Both the position numbers and the translations under genes were made by a program. A model generated the notes under the pieces. That model ran no database searches. It was given only the letters and a program-made list of their open reading frames with translations, and was not told the DNA's origin. Below are positions 26,383 through 36,146 of a stretch of 64,000 bases of DNA, one piece after another. Within the stretch, counting starts at the first letter, position 1, and every line of letters starts with the position of its first letter. Origin of the DNA: Butyrivibrio sp. LB2008. Lineage in GTDB: Bacteria > Bacillota > Clostridia > Lachnospirales > Lachnospiraceae. The stretch lies in NCBI RefSeq assembly GCF_000621565.1, contig NZ_JHXZ01000009.1, positions 124,001 through 188,000 of the forward strand. The letters run 5' to 3'.

Positions 26383-28581
26383 TTGAGTATTCATGTTATT
26401 GACGGAACAAATTTAATAAAGGACGCATTCTATGCTATGCCCGATTTTGTCGACGAGGACGGAAACCGGGTAAGTGGCATTTATGGTGCATTATATAAGT
26501 TAAAGAGCATGCTTTCGGGAAGTGAAGAAGCTCTTTTTACTTTTTCTTTTGAAGAGAATATTGAAGCTGAATGTACGCCTGCGGTCATTTATCAGGCTCA
26601 CAGATTCAAGGAAATTCTGGCTTCTTCAGGCGCAGACGGCATTTTGGATGCCGCAAAGGGCGCGAAGGCTTCATCTGAACTGATATCTTATATTGAAAGT
26701 GAACTGGAAAAACTTTCACCGACCGGCAAAGTTGCCAAGACTCCACAGTTTGAACTTAATACTTCATCAACTTCAGATCTTAATGAGGTTGAAGAAATTT
26801 TTAAGAAAGCGCATGAATACGGCGCTAAGCGTAAAGATAACTATATCGGATATTTCTTCATGCGAGAGGGAACCAAGGATTCTGCTTCCAAGAAAAAAGA
26901 AACTGTAGGTATCGCGCTTTGCTTTGACGAAAAGAGCGCTGTATACATTCCTGTCGAGAATTTCATCACGGAATCATATATAGGAAATAAGCTCGCTGAG
27001 CTGAGTAAGGACTGCTCACTTGTAACTTTTGATATTAAGGACGGATATGATATTTTTGAGCCGGACGAGATAAGCAGAAGAACTTCCGGTTACAGCGCAG
27101 AAGATACGGGATATCAGGTTGAGCCAAGGTGCTTTGATGCGCTGATCGGAGCCTATTTGTATAATCCTATTAAGAATGATTACAGCATCGAAGATATTTC
27201 CAAGGAATATCTTAAGATTCCTTTTGATAAAAGAAGTGATGTGTTCGGAAAGAGCAGCATAAAAGAAGCAGAACCTGCCAAGATAACGGACTACGCATGT
27301 AAGGCAGCTTATATCTGCAAGGCTGCAAGCCCGCTTATTAGAGAGAAACTTATAAAATCAGGCATGGAAAATCTCTTTTACAATATCGAGATGCCTCTTT
27401 CATACATTCTCTTTGCAATGGAAAAAGAGGGAATAATAGCGAAAAGAGATGAGCTGAAAGCTTATTCCGATAAGCTTGCGGTCAGGATCTCGGAGCTTGA
27501 GAAAGCTATATATGAGGCTGCGGGATGTGAGTTTAATATAAACAGTCCGAAGCAGCTTGGAGAAGTTCTTTTTGAAAAGCTGGGACTTCCCGCGGAGAAG
27601 AAGACAAAGTCGGGATACTCGACTGCGGCTGACGTTCTTGAAAAGCTTGCTCCTGATAATAAGATTGTTGCGGATATTCTGGAATACAGAGGCCTTGCTA
27701 AATTAAAGTCAACATATGCTGACGGACTTACGGCTTATATCGACAGTGATGAGAGAATCCATACAAGCTTTAATCAGACGATCACGGCTACAGGAAGAAT
27801 CAGTTCAACGGAGCCCAATCTTCAGAATATTCCGATGAGAACCGAAGAGGGAAGGCTTATCCGTAAGGTTTTTGTCCCGAAAGAAGGATATGTCTTTGCC
27901 GATGCGGATTATTCCCAGATCGAGCTTAGGATACTTGCTCATATGTCGGAGGATAAGGGACTTATCGAGGCATACCACGAGGGCGAGGATATTCACAGGA
28001 TTACAGCATCCAAGGTGTTCCATGTTCCTTTTGAAGATGTAACACCGCTTCAGAGAAGAAATGCCAAGGCAGTTAATTTCGGAATTGTATACGGTATCAG
28101 CTCTTTTGGCCTATCCCAGGATTTATCGATATCTAGAAGCGAAGCAAAAGAATATATGGATAAATACTTCGAGACTTATCCCGGAGTTAAGGCATATCAG
28201 GATAAAGTGATCGCAGATGCAAAAGAAGACGGAGTGAGCGTTACGCTCTTTGGCAGAAAGAGACCTATTCCGGAGCTTAAGGCATCAAACTTTAATCTCA
28301 GGCAGTTTGGAGAGCGAGTTGCGATGAATGCGCCGATTCAGGGAACGGCTGCGGATATCATGAAGATTGCCATGATCAATGTCTTTTTCAGGTTAAAGAG
28401 AGAGAATCTTAAGTCAAGGCTCATCCTTCAGATTCACGATGAACTTGTCATTGAGACGGCACCTGATGAGAAAGATACAGTGACTTTAATACTTACAAAA
28501 GAGATGGAGAGTGCGGCAGAGCTTTCGGTTCCAATGGAAGTTGACTGTCACATCGGGAATGACTGGTATGAAGCAAAGTAA
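26383..28581 (+). CDS. polA: DNA polymerase I with remnant 5'-nuclease domain
   Basis: Family A polymerase for repair and Okazaki fragment processing. At 732 residues it is about 150 shorter than normal. The N-terminus (IHVIDGTNLIKDAFYAMPDF, then VSGIYGALYKLKSML) matches the opening of the 5'-nuclease domain, but the rest of that domain, including its acidic metal sites and helix-hairpin-helix, is missing. An exonuclease-like domain follows without a clear DEDD set, then an intact polymerase domain: motif A DADYSQIELR near 505, motif B RRNAKAVNFGIVYG near 558, motif C QIHDE near 682. The start is TTG with GGGGAA upstream; no in-frame ATG is close. coaE overlaps its end. Confidence 0.92.
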   Translation: MSIHVIDGTNLIKDAFYAMPDFVDEDGNRVSGIYGALYKLKSMLSGSEEALFTFSFEENIEAECTPAVIYQAHRFKEILASSGADGILDAAKGAKASSELISYIESELEKLSPTGKVAKTPQFELNTSSTSDLNEVEEIFKKAHEYGAKRKDNYIGYFFMREGTKDSASKKKETVGIALCFDEKSAVYIPVENFITESYIGNKLAELSKDCSLVTFDIKDGYDIFEPDEISRRTSGYSAEDTGYQVEPRCFDALIGAYLYNPIKNDYSIEDISKEYLKIPFDKRSDVFGKSSIKEAEPAKITDYACKAAYICKAASPLIREKLIKSGMENLFYNIEMPLSYILFAMEKEGIIAKRDELKAYSDKLAVRISELEKAIYEAAGCEFNINSPKQLGEVLFEKLGLPAEKKTKSGYSTAADVLEKLAPDNKIVADILEYRGLAKLKSTYADGLTAYIDSDERIHTSFNQTITATGRISSTEPNLQNIPMRTEEGRLIRKVFVPKEGYVFADADYSQIELRILAHMSEDKGLIEAYHEGEDIHRITASKVFHVPFEDVTPLQRRNAKAVNFGIVYGISSFGLSQDLSISRSEAKEYMDKYFETYPGVKAYQDKVIADAKEDGVSVTLFGRKRPIPELKASNFNLRQFGERVAMNAPIQGTAADIMKIAMINVFFRLKRENLKSRLILQIHDELVIETAPDEKDTVTLILTKEMESAAELSVPMEVDCHIGNDWYEAK

Positions 28582-29197
28582 GATACAAAAGGGAAAAACA
28601 AATATTATAGGAGTCACAGGCGGTGTGGGGGCAGGCAAGAGCACTGTGCTTAAATACATAGGAGACAACTATAACTGTAAGGTTGTTTTTTCTGATGATG
28701 TCGCCAATGAAATCAAGATGAAGGGGTATCCTGCATATGATGAGCTTGTCAGGATTCTTGGAAAAGCTATTCTTGGAGATGACGGTGAGATTGACAGAGG
28801 AAAAATGGCTGCGGCTATATTTAATGATGCAAAAAAACTTGAGAAAGTGAATAAAATTTTGCATCCTGCAGTAAATACATTTATTATTAATATTATAGAC
28901 GAAGAGAAGCTCAAAAACAGATTGGATTTTGTTTTTGTAGAAGCGGCTCTTTTGATCGAGAACGGTTATAAAGATATTGTAGATGAGCTTTGGTATGTCT
29001 ATGCCGATGAGGCTACCAGAAGAAAGAGGCTCAAAGACAGCAGAGGCTATTCGGACGAGAAGATTGACGGAATACTTGGACAGCAGCTTAATGATGAGAC
29101 ATATAGACTTAACTCGGATTTTGTAATAGATAACAGCAAGGATTTAGATTCGGCAGGTGAACAGATCAATAAAAAACTTGGAGAGTGGAGAGTATGA
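28568..29197 (+). CDS. coaE: Dephospho-CoA kinase
   Basis: Catalyses the last step of coenzyme A synthesis, phosphorylation of dephospho-CoA. The 209-residue product has the P-loop GVTGGVGAGKST, the DDVANEI and HPAVN substrate-site motifs, FVEAALLIENGY and the lid region (EATRRKRLKDSRG). ATG 28568 lies inside the end of polA; an alternative in-frame ATG at 28559 has GGGA just before it. The stop overlaps the next start (ATGA). The polA-coaE pairing is common in Firmicutes. Confidence 0.95.
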   Translation: MKQSKIQKGKTNIIGVTGGVGAGKSTVLKYIGDNYNCKVVFSDDVANEIKMKGYPAYDELVRILGKAILGDDGEIDRGKMAAAIFNDAKKLEKVNKILHPAVNTFIINIIDEEKLKNRLDFVFVEAALLIENGYKDIVDELWYVYADEATRRKRLKDSRGYSDEKIDGILGQQLNDETYRLNSDFVIDNSKDLDSAGEQINKKLGEWRV

Positions 29198-31362
29198 ATA
29201 CAAGTTTGGAACAGGCAGATCAGAAAGTAGTATTTGGTCTTGATATCGGAACAAGAAGCGTGGTTGGAACTGTCGGATATATGAATAACGGACAGTTTAA
29301 TGTTATTGCGCAGACGGTTGAAAAACATCAGACAAGAGCAATGCTTGACGGACAGATACATGATATCGGAAAAGTCGGCGCTACGATCAGAATTGTCAAA
29401 GAAAAACTGGAACAGCAGACAGATATACATCTTACAGATGTCTGTATTGCAGCTGCCGGACGTGTTCTCAGAACCGTCAGAACTACATATGAGTATGAGT
29501 ATCCGGAATCACATGACATTACGGATGAAGATATATATAACCTTGATTCTGCTGCGGTTCAGCAGGCTTATTCGGAGTTCCTTCAGAAAAATACTTCGGA
29601 CCTTAAGTTTTATCTTGTAGGATATTCTGTAATGCATTATTACCTCGACGGTTATCAGATTGCAAATCTTGAGGGACATAATGCGGGTAAGGTAAGCGTT
29701 GAACTTATCGCTACATTCCTTCCGGATGACTGTGTAGACGGACTTTACAAGGCGTGTGAAAGAGCGGATCTGAATGTTGCCAATTTAACTTTGGAGCCTA
29801 TTGCGGCTATGATGGTTGCGATTCCGGATAGATTCAGAATGCTCAATCTTGCACTTGTAGACGTTGGAGCGGGTACATCCGATATTTGTGTTACGAACGA
29901 CGGATCAATCACTGCATACGGAATGCTTCCTATAGCAGGTGACGATATTACCGAGATTATTGCCCAGCACTGCCTTGTTGACTTCAATCAGGCTGATGAG
30001 ATCAAGATTGCGGCAAGTCACAATGAAAGAGTTGACTTCATTGATATTATGGATCTTCGCAAGACCATAACATCAAAGGAAATTGCCAAGATTATCAGAC
30101 CTCAGGTCGATATGATGGCGAAAAAGGCAGCAGAAGAGATAAAGAGATTAAACGGCGATAAGCCTGTCAGCGCTGTGTTTGTTGTAGGCGGTGGCGGCTG
30201 CGTGCCCGGATATACAAGAGCTATAGCAAGAGAAATGGATATTCCTGAAGAGCGTGTTGCTCTTAGAGGTGAGGAAGTAATGAAGAATATTACTTTCCTT
30301 AATAATGACGGAATCGAAAGAGATTCTCTTCTTGTCACTCCGCTTGGTATCTGTATCAGCTTTTATGAAGAAGCAAACAATATTATCTTTGTTTCATTCA
30401 ATGGAGAGCAGACCAGAATATACGACAATGGCAAGCTTCAAATAATTGATGCGGCTATGCAGGCTGCATTTCAGAATGAAGATCTTTTCCCTAAGAGAGG
30501 ACAGGAACTTAGATATCTTGTCAACGGAAAAGAGAGAGTTGCAAGAGGTGAGCCCGGTGAGGCAGCAGTTATTACACTTAACGGTAAGAGTGCGGACATT
30601 CATTCCAAGATTCATGCGAATGATATCATTGAAGTTAAACCTTCAACAGCCGGTGAGCCGGGACATGCGATTATTGAGAATATTCCTGAGTTTAAGACCA
30701 AGTTTATTATAAATGTAAACGGAGTAAATGTTGAGGCATCGAAATTTGCAACCGTAAACGGAGAGCCCCAGACTGCCCTTTACAATATACAGAACGGTGA
30801 TGACATAGAAATCCTTGAGTATAATACCGTTGCGCAGGTTGCTGCACTAATGGATATTGAAATTACTGAGGATACGTATATAATCGTTAATAATGAGCGT
30901 GGTGATTCTTCAACGCCTGTTTATGAGAATTTCAAAGTTGAATTCAAGGACAGAGAAGAAGCAATCATGGAATATTACAGAGACTTCCCCGATGCGGATG
31001 AAGTTGCTGTAAGTCAGGAAAATGAAGAGGCTTACGAAAGCGATGACAATGATGTGAAGAAATTTGAAGGCAGAAGCGACGAGCTTGGCTTTGAAGATCT
31101 TCCCGATGATGACGGCGAATATCAGAGAAGCGAGAATTCCGTCAAGAATGTACTTGCAAGGGATCTTCATATCATGGTTAATAATGATGCGATCACGCTT
31201 CACGGCAAGCCGGAATATGTTTTTGTAGATATCTTTGACTCGATTGATTTCGATCTGACCAGGCCTAACGGCAGGGCAATCGTTACGACCTTAAACGGAA
31301 AGACTCCCGATTACTTACAGTCTATCCATGAAGGTGACAAGATAGAAGTATATTGGAAGTAA
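29194..31362 (+). CDS. FtsA-like actin-fold cell division protein with C-terminal repeats
   Basis: The first ~380 of 722 residues are FtsA/PilM-like: phosphate 1 (FGLDIGTRSVVGTVG), the SHS2 region, phosphate 2 (LALVDVGAGTSDICV) and VFVVGGGGCVPGYTRAIA. FtsA links FtsZ to the membrane. The remaining ~330 residues hold three or more repeats ending in patterns such as ANDIIEVKP, NGDDIEILE and EGDKIEVYWK, looking like beta-grasp modules, separated by an acidic linker. No C-terminal amphipathic anchor helix of normal FtsA is seen. This long form is a known Lachnospiraceae type; its exact division role is inferred. Translationally coupled to coaE. Confidence 0.8.
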   Translation: MNTSLEQADQKVVFGLDIGTRSVVGTVGYMNNGQFNVIAQTVEKHQTRAMLDGQIHDIGKVGATIRIVKEKLEQQTDIHLTDVCIAAAGRVLRTVRTTYEYEYPESHDITDEDIYNLDSAAVQQAYSEFLQKNTSDLKFYLVGYSVMHYYLDGYQIANLEGHNAGKVSVELIATFLPDDCVDGLYKACERADLNVANLTLEPIAAMMVAIPDRFRMLNLALVDVGAGTSDICVTNDGSITAYGMLPIAGDDITEIIAQHCLVDFNQADEIKIAASHNERVDFIDIMDLRKTITSKEIAKIIRPQVDMMAKKAAEEIKRLNGDKPVSAVFVVGGGGCVPGYTRAIAREMDIPEERVALRGEEVMKNITFLNNDGIERDSLLVTPLGICISFYEEANNIIFVSFNGEQTRIYDNGKLQIIDAAMQAAFQNEDLFPKRGQELRYLVNGKERVARGEPGEAAVITLNGKSADIHSKIHANDIIEVKPSTAGEPGHAIIENIPEFKTKFIINVNGVNVEASKFATVNGEPQTALYNIQNGDDIEILEYNTVAQVAALMDIEITEDTYIIVNNERGDSSTPVYENFKVEFKDREEAIMEYYRDFPDADEVAVSQENEEAYESDDNDVKKFEGRSDELGFEDLPDDDGEYQRSENSVKNVLARDLHIMVNNDAITLHGKPEYVFVDIFDSIDFDLTRPNGRAIVTTLNGKTPDYLQSIHEGDKIEVYWK

Positions 31363-31374
31363 GGGGATTAACTG

Positions 31375-32172
31375 ATGCGTTTTACCAGTATTGCCAGTGG
31401 AAGCAGTGGTAACTGTACCTATGTCGGATCTGACAACACTCACATTTTGATAGATGCAGGAACGAGCAAAAAAAGGATACAAGAAGGGCTTAATAAGCTT
31501 GAGCTTGATTTTGATGACCTTGATGCCATATTTGTGACACATGAACATGTGGACCATATAGGGGCACTTCATACAATACTTAAGAAACACAATATACCTG
31601 TTTATGCCACGGATGGCACTATACAGGGCATTAGAAAAAGTGATAAAAAGAATGAGATGACAGGTTCCGTATTCTGTCCGGTTCAAGCGGATAAGAGTCT
31701 GTGTGTCGGAGATATGATAGTAAATCCCATGACAATTTCACATGATGCTCTTGAACCCTGCGGATACAGGATTTATTGCGGGGACAAGAAGATAGGAGTT
31801 GCGACCGACCTTGGATGTTACACGGATTATACCGTAGAATGTCTTTCAGGGTGTGATGCGCTCCTTATAGAAGCCAATCACGATGTGAAGATGCTTCAGG
31901 CGGGGCCTTATCCCTATATGCTCAAAAACAGAATTTTGGGTGACAAGGGACATCTTTCCAATGAAAAGAGCGGCGAACTTCTTTGCAAGATCTTGAATGA
32001 TAAAATGAAGGGCGTTTTTCTCGGGCATTTGTCCAAGGATAACAATTTCCCGGAGCTTGCATATGAAACAGTTCGCGTTGCTGTAGATATGGGAGACAAT
32101 CCGTATTCAAGCGGCGATTTCCCTATAATGGTTGCAAACAGAGCAGAGCTTTCGCCTGTTATCGAATTTTAA
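31375..32172 (+). CDS. MBL-fold metallohydrolase (WalJ/YycJ-like)
   Basis: The 265-residue protein is a metallo-beta-lactamase-fold hydrolase close to YycJ/WalJ: it begins FTSIASGSSGNCTYV, has the HxHxDH metal motif (THEHVDHIGAL), then SHDA, ATDLG and GHLSKDNNFPEL. In Bacillus this protein is a nuclease-like member of the walRK region that influences the coordination of DNA replication with cell division, but here no walRK genes are adjacent. It follows the FtsA-like gene by 12 bases. Confidence 0.88.
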   Translation: MRFTSIASGSSGNCTYVGSDNTHILIDAGTSKKRIQEGLNKLELDFDDLDAIFVTHEHVDHIGALHTILKKHNIPVYATDGTIQGIRKSDKKNEMTGSVFCPVQADKSLCVGDMIVNPMTISHDALEPCGYRIYCGDKKIGVATDLGCYTDYTVECLSGCDALLIEANHDVKMLQAGPYPYMLKNRILGDKGHLSNEKSGELLCKILNDKMKGVFLGHLSKDNNFPELAYETVRVAVDMGDNPYSSGDFPIMVANRAELSPVIEF

Positions 32173-32187
32173 ATAAGTGGAGGAACT

Positions 32188-32460
32188 ATGAACAAGATTA
32201 TTATTACAGTTGTTGGTAAGGACACAGTAGGAATCATTGCTAAGGTATGTACTTATCTTGCAGATTCAGGGATCAATATCCTCGATATTTCCCAGACAAT
32301 AGTAAGCGGATATTTCAACATGATGATGATAGCTTCTATGGAAGGGATATCAAAGGATTTCAACAATGTCGCCGATGACCTTGAGAAGCTTGGCAAGGAT
32401 ATTGGCGTAGTTATCAAATGCCAGAGAGAAGAAATTTTTGATTCCATGCACAGAATTTAA
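32188..32460 (+). CDS. ACT domain protein (UPF0237)
   Basis: The 90-residue product is a single ACT domain (IIITVVGKDTVGIIAKVCTYLADSGINILD), the small-molecule-binding fold of amino-acid-sensing regulators. UPF0237 genes are regularly found directly before UPF0210 genes, as here (12 bases apart). TGGAGGAA provides the ribosome site. The ligand is unknown. Confidence 0.93.
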   Translation: MNKIIITVVGKDTVGIIAKVCTYLADSGINILDISQTIVSGYFNMMMIASMEGISKDFNNVADDLEKLGKDIGVVIKCQREEIFDSMHRI

Positions 32461-32472
32461 GGAGACAACCTA

Positions 32473-33837
32473 ATGATAAACACTAAAGAAGTCATCGAGA
32501 CCAATGAAATGATCGAGAAGGAAAATCTCGATGTCAGAACAATTACTATGGGTATCAGTCTTCTTGATTGTATCGATTCAGATCTCGATGCTCTCAAGAA
32601 AAAGATATATAACAAGATTTACGAGTCGGCAAAAGACCTTGTTAAGACAGGTGATCAGATCTCAAGAGAGTTTGGTATTCCTATCGTAAACAAAAGAGTT
32701 TCGGTTACACCTATCGCACTTGTCGGCGGCGCGGCTTGTAAGACAAAAGAAGATTTTGCTGAGATTGCAAAGACACTGGATGAAGTTGCAAAGAAGATTG
32801 GCGTTAACTTTATCGGTGGATATTCTGCACTTGTAAGTAAGGGAATGACACAGGCAGACAGGCTTCTTATTGAGTCAATCCCCCTTGCTCTTTCACAGAC
32901 AGATCTTGTATGTTCATCAATAAATGTTGGTTCTACAAAGACAGGTATTAATATGGATGCCGTTCGTCTTATGGGAACTATTATAAAAGATACTGCAGAA
33001 GCAACCAAGGAGAATGATTCTTTGGGATGTGCTAAGCTCGTTGTATTCTGTAACGCTCCCGATGACAATCCGTTCATGGCAGGAGCATTCCACGGTGTTA
33101 CCGAGGCAGACAGAATCATCAATGTCGGCGTAAGCGGTCCCGGTGTTGTAAAGACAGCTCTTGAGAAGGTAAGAGGAGAGAACTTTGAGATTCTTTGCGA
33201 GACTATCAAGAAGACTGCATTTAAGGTTACAAGAGTCGGACAGCTTGTTGCAAAAGAAGCATCAAAGAGACTTAGAGTTCCTTTTGGAATAATAGATCTT
33301 TCACTTGCTCCTACACCTGCTATCGGAGACAGTGTTGCCGATATTCTTCATGAGATAGGTGTTGAGCATGCAGGCGCTCCCGGAACTACTGCAGCACTTG
33401 CACTTCTCAACGATCAGGTTAAGAAGGGCGGCGTTATGGCTTCTTCATATGTCGGAGGACTTTCCGGTGCATTCATCCCTGTAAGTGAAGATCAGGGTAT
33501 GATCAATGCCGTAGAAGCAGGAGCACTTACTCTTGAAAAGCTTGAAGCGATGACTTGCGTTTGCTCTGTCGGACTTGATATGATCGCTATTCCCGGAGAT
33601 ACAAAGGATACAACTATTGCCGGTGTTATTGCGGATGAAATGGCAATCGGAATGATAAATCAGAAAACTACTGCCGTAAGACTTATTCCTGTTATCGGAA
33701 AGGGAGTAGGAGAGACTGTAGAATTCGGCGGACTTCTCGGATATGCTCCGATAATGCCTGTAAATAATTTCTCATGTGATGCCTTTGTAAACAGAGGCGG
33801 AAGAATTCCCGCCCCCGTACACAGCTTTAAGAACTGA
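32473..33837 (+). CDS. UPF0210 / PFL-family protein (DUF711)
   Basis: The 454-residue protein matches the DUF711/UPF0210 family, structurally related to pyruvate formate lyase and glycyl radical folds but without a glycyl radical motif; its function is not established. Features include [46 protein letters not shown], the Gly-rich C-terminal [14 protein letters not shown] and [11 protein letters not shown]. Its fixed pairing with an ACT protein suggests that the two act together. It is the last gene before the convergent two-component system. Confidence 0.93.
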   Translation: MINTKEVIETNEMIEKENLDVRTITMGISLLDCIDSDLDALKKKIYNKIYESAKDLVKTGDQISREFGIPIVNKRVSVTPIALVGGAACKTKEDFAEIAKTLDEVAKKIGVNFIGGYSALVSKGMTQADRLLIESIPLALSQTDLVCSSINVGSTKTGINMDAVRLMGTIIKDTAEATKENDSLGCAKLVVFCNAPDDNPFMAGAFHGVTEADRIINVGVSGPGVVKTALEKVRGENFEILCETIKKTAFKVTRVGQLVAKEASKRLRVPFGIIDLSLAPTPAIGDSVADILHEIGVEHAGAPGTTAALALLNDQVKKGGVMASSYVGGLSGAFIPVSEDQGMINAVEAGALTLEKLEAMTCVCSVGLDMIAIPGDTKDTTIAGVIADEMAIGMINQKTTAVRLIPVIGKGVGETVEFGGLLGYAPIMPVNNFSCDAFVNRGGRIPAPVHSFKN

Positions 33838-33855
33838 TCTTAGTATTTAATACAT

Positions 33856-35199
33856 CTATTTTGCGATTGGTGTACTTACATTAAAAGGAATAGTGATATT
33901 TGAGTAAAATTCGTTATCGCTGTTCCTGAATTCAGCAGAACCGCCATAGGTCTCCGCTGCGGATGTGATTGATTTTAACCCTATACCACTACCTGAACGT
34001 CTGGTAGTGATATAGGTGTTATTTTTTTGCTTTACAAATCCGTTAAAACTGTTTGTTGCAACTATATAAAGGTTACTCATATTTCTTTCAAGGATCTTTA
34101 TGTCTATTTTTCTTTCTTCTTCCGAAAGCTCCCTGCATGCGAGAACTGCATTTTCCAGAAGATTACCTATTATATTGCAAAGGTCGATGGTAGATATCGA
34201 GATATCTTTATCCGGAATTGAAACTTTGCAGTTAAATTGAATCTTTTCGGTCTTGCACTGTCTCATGTAGTGATTTAAGAGCGCATTGAGCGAATTGTTC
34301 TTGCAGTAAAATCTGATCTCGTTTTCGGGCATATTGCTTATGTAATTGCTGAGGTAATCCCTGATGGATTTGATGTCACCGCTGTTTGCGAGTGAATCAA
34401 GAAGGCATATTGTATGCTTGAAATCATGTCTTACCCTGGCTGTTGTTTCTATATAGTTCTGCTGGCTTAAGTACTGAGCTTCTTTCATTTGAAGAATATG
34501 ATACTTCTCTTCATATTTAACCGCATTTAATATCTCAAATACTATGTTATAGAAGATTACGGTGAGGATAATGATTAGAAAGAACATACCTATAAGAAGT
34601 CCCCAGAATGTTGCAAATATATCATCTACATATAATGAACTGTACTTGGTCGGCATAATAAGCATGTTCATTGCTATAAATATGACGGATACAGGCATCG
34701 TGATGATCCAGATTTTGGGAATTGTCAGCATATCAACAAGATTGCTGCCGTGGTCGTAGAGTGGAGACCAGAAGACAGCGGTTATAAAAAAGCTGAGTGT
34801 CAGACGAATAAATGTACTTTCAACATTATATGCGCCTGAGTTTGATGATGGATTTACAATTGCATCATATCCGTAGACTCCGTTGAGCATAATTGACATA
34901 AGTGCACACATCCAAAGGTAGATCGCAAGAGATTTGGAAAAGTCTGCAAGGAGAGTTTTGCTAAAGATAAAATACATTATGATGACCAATATAAGAAGAG
35001 AGAATGATCCGTCTATATCTAAAGCGAGCGTCATTACCGATGATACTGCGGACAATAGAATGATAATTCCCGATATACATAGAAGAAGCGGATTGAAACG
35101 ATACTTCAGGTGATTCTTAAACGGCAGATAGCACATGATCGCTGTCGGGATAAGAATAAGATTGGAAAAAAACATATTAAAAAAATTAAAGGTGTTCAT
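33856..35199 (-). CDS. GHKL sensor histidine kinase (AgrC-like)
   Basis: The 447-residue protein has about six N-terminal membrane helices (residues about 1-220), a short coiled segment with the phospho-acceptor His in RVRHDFKHTICLL, and a GHKL ATPase domain with N-box NIIGNLLENAVLACREL and G-box GSGIGLKSI. This is the AgrC/NatK-type kinase class, often sensing peptides or membrane signals. Its ATG overlaps the stop of the response regulator upstream by one base (TGATG), so the two are coupled. The signal is unknown. Confidence 0.9.
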   Translation of the reverse strand: MNTFNFFNMFFSNLILIPTAIMCYLPFKNHLKYRFNPLLLCISGIIILLSAVSSVMTLALDIDGSFSLLILVIIMYFIFSKTLLADFSKSLAIYLWMCALMSIMLNGVYGYDAIVNPSSNSGAYNVESTFIRLTLSFFITAVFWSPLYDHGSNLVDMLTIPKIWIITMPVSVIFIAMNMLIMPTKYSSLYVDDIFATFWGLLIGMFFLIIILTVIFYNIVFEILNAVKYEEKYHILQMKEAQYLSQQNYIETTARVRHDFKHTICLLDSLANSGDIKSIRDYLSNYISNMPENEIRFYCKNNSLNALLNHYMRQCKTEKIQFNCKVSIPDKDISISTIDLCNIIGNLLENAVLACRELSEEERKIDIKILERNMSNLYIVATNSFNGFVKQKNNTYITTRRSGSGIGLKSITSAAETYGGSAEFRNSDNEFYSNITIPFNVSTPIAK

Positions 35200-35939
35200 C
35201 AGATAACTTCACTTTCATTCCTAATTTTATTAAAGATATAATTCTTCCATATCTGCTCAAGCTGTTTCTCTTTTTTGAGCGTGATGGGAGTCTGTATATC
35301 ACCCGCAATAAAGCAGCTTCCGTTCTTTACGGATGTGATATAGTCCATATTTACCAGGATGCCTCTCATTACAGGAAGAAATCTTATATCTTCTGATAAG
35401 ATGTCCGAAATGCTCGCAAAAGTCATTCTGACTTTATAGGTTCTCTGGTTCTTAAGTACTATTTCCATGTAGTGGCCGATGGACCTGATAAGCGCAATAT
35501 CAGAGTAGGGTACTGATACGTTATCTTTTTCATATGTAAAGAAAAGGTAGGGGGCATCGACAGCCATTGTCTTTTTCTTTAAGAAGTCATCCATGACTTT
35601 GTAGAGTCTGCTTGTTTCAGCAGGTTTTGGAATGTAATCATAGGCATGGATACTAAATGCGTCAGGCATAAATTCACAGCTGCTTGTCAAAAAAACGATC
35701 GCGGTGTCCGTATCTGTCTCGCGGATTTTTTTGGCAGTTTCGATCCCGGTGATGCCATTCATAAAAATATCCATGAAGATTAATGTATAATTATAACTTT
35801 CGTATTCGGATAGGAATTCTTCTCCTCCCAAGAATGTTTCGATAGAAAGATCCAGTGAGTTCTCATAGGCGTAACTCAGGAGTATGCTCTTAAGCAGGTC
35901 GGAGTCGGACTTAAGATCATCTACAATTGCGATATTCAT
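35199..35939 (-). CDS. LytTR-family response regulator (AgrA-like)
   Basis: The 246-residue protein has a receiver domain (IAIVDDLKSDSD, acceptor Asp57 in LIFMDIFMNG, Thr/Lys switch residues in VFLTSSCEF and DYIPKP) and a C-terminal LytTR DNA-binding domain (from about 135: DNVSVPYSDIALIRSIGHYMEI). It precedes its kinase and is divergent from the polysaccharide locus at 36147, with 207 bases between, so it is a good candidate regulator of that locus. Confidence 0.92.
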   Translation of the reverse strand: MNIAIVDDLKSDSDLLKSILLSYAYENSLDLSIETFLGGEEFLSEYESYNYTLIFMDIFMNGITGIETAKKIRETDTDTAIVFLTSSCEFMPDAFSIHAYDYIPKPAETSRLYKVMDDFLKKKTMAVDAPYLFFTYEKDNVSVPYSDIALIRSIGHYMEIVLKNQRTYKVRMTFASISDILSEDIRFLPVMRGILVNMDYITSVKNGSCFIAGDIQTPITLKKEKQLEQIWKNYIFNKIRNESEVI

Positions 35940-35954
35940 TTACTATAATTCCCC

Positions 35955-36040
35955 GTCATAAAATTAGCGTTTTGAAAAATATTTCATATTAGATTATAAT
36001 ATTATAATGCATCTTATGCCAAAAAAAAACATTTTATGAC
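35955..36040. promoter_or_regulatory. Inverted GTCATAAAAT / ATTTTATGAC pair in a divergent intergenic region
   Basis: GTCATAAAAT at 35955-35964 and its exact reverse complement ATTTTATGAC at 36031-36040 flank a very AT-rich stretch (TTATAATATTATAAT) between divergent genes; a related TTATGCC lies at 36014-36020. The pair may be binding sites for a regulator of one or both genes. It is not an obvious match to the published LytTR consensus. Confidence 0.4.
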
Positions 36041-36146
36041 ATAAATATTGCTTCGAAATCGCGTTGATAATAAAATTCTATTCGTCAACGGCAAACGGTT
36101 TGATTAAATTTGAGCGAAAATTTCTTAATTATAAAGAGGGGCACTT

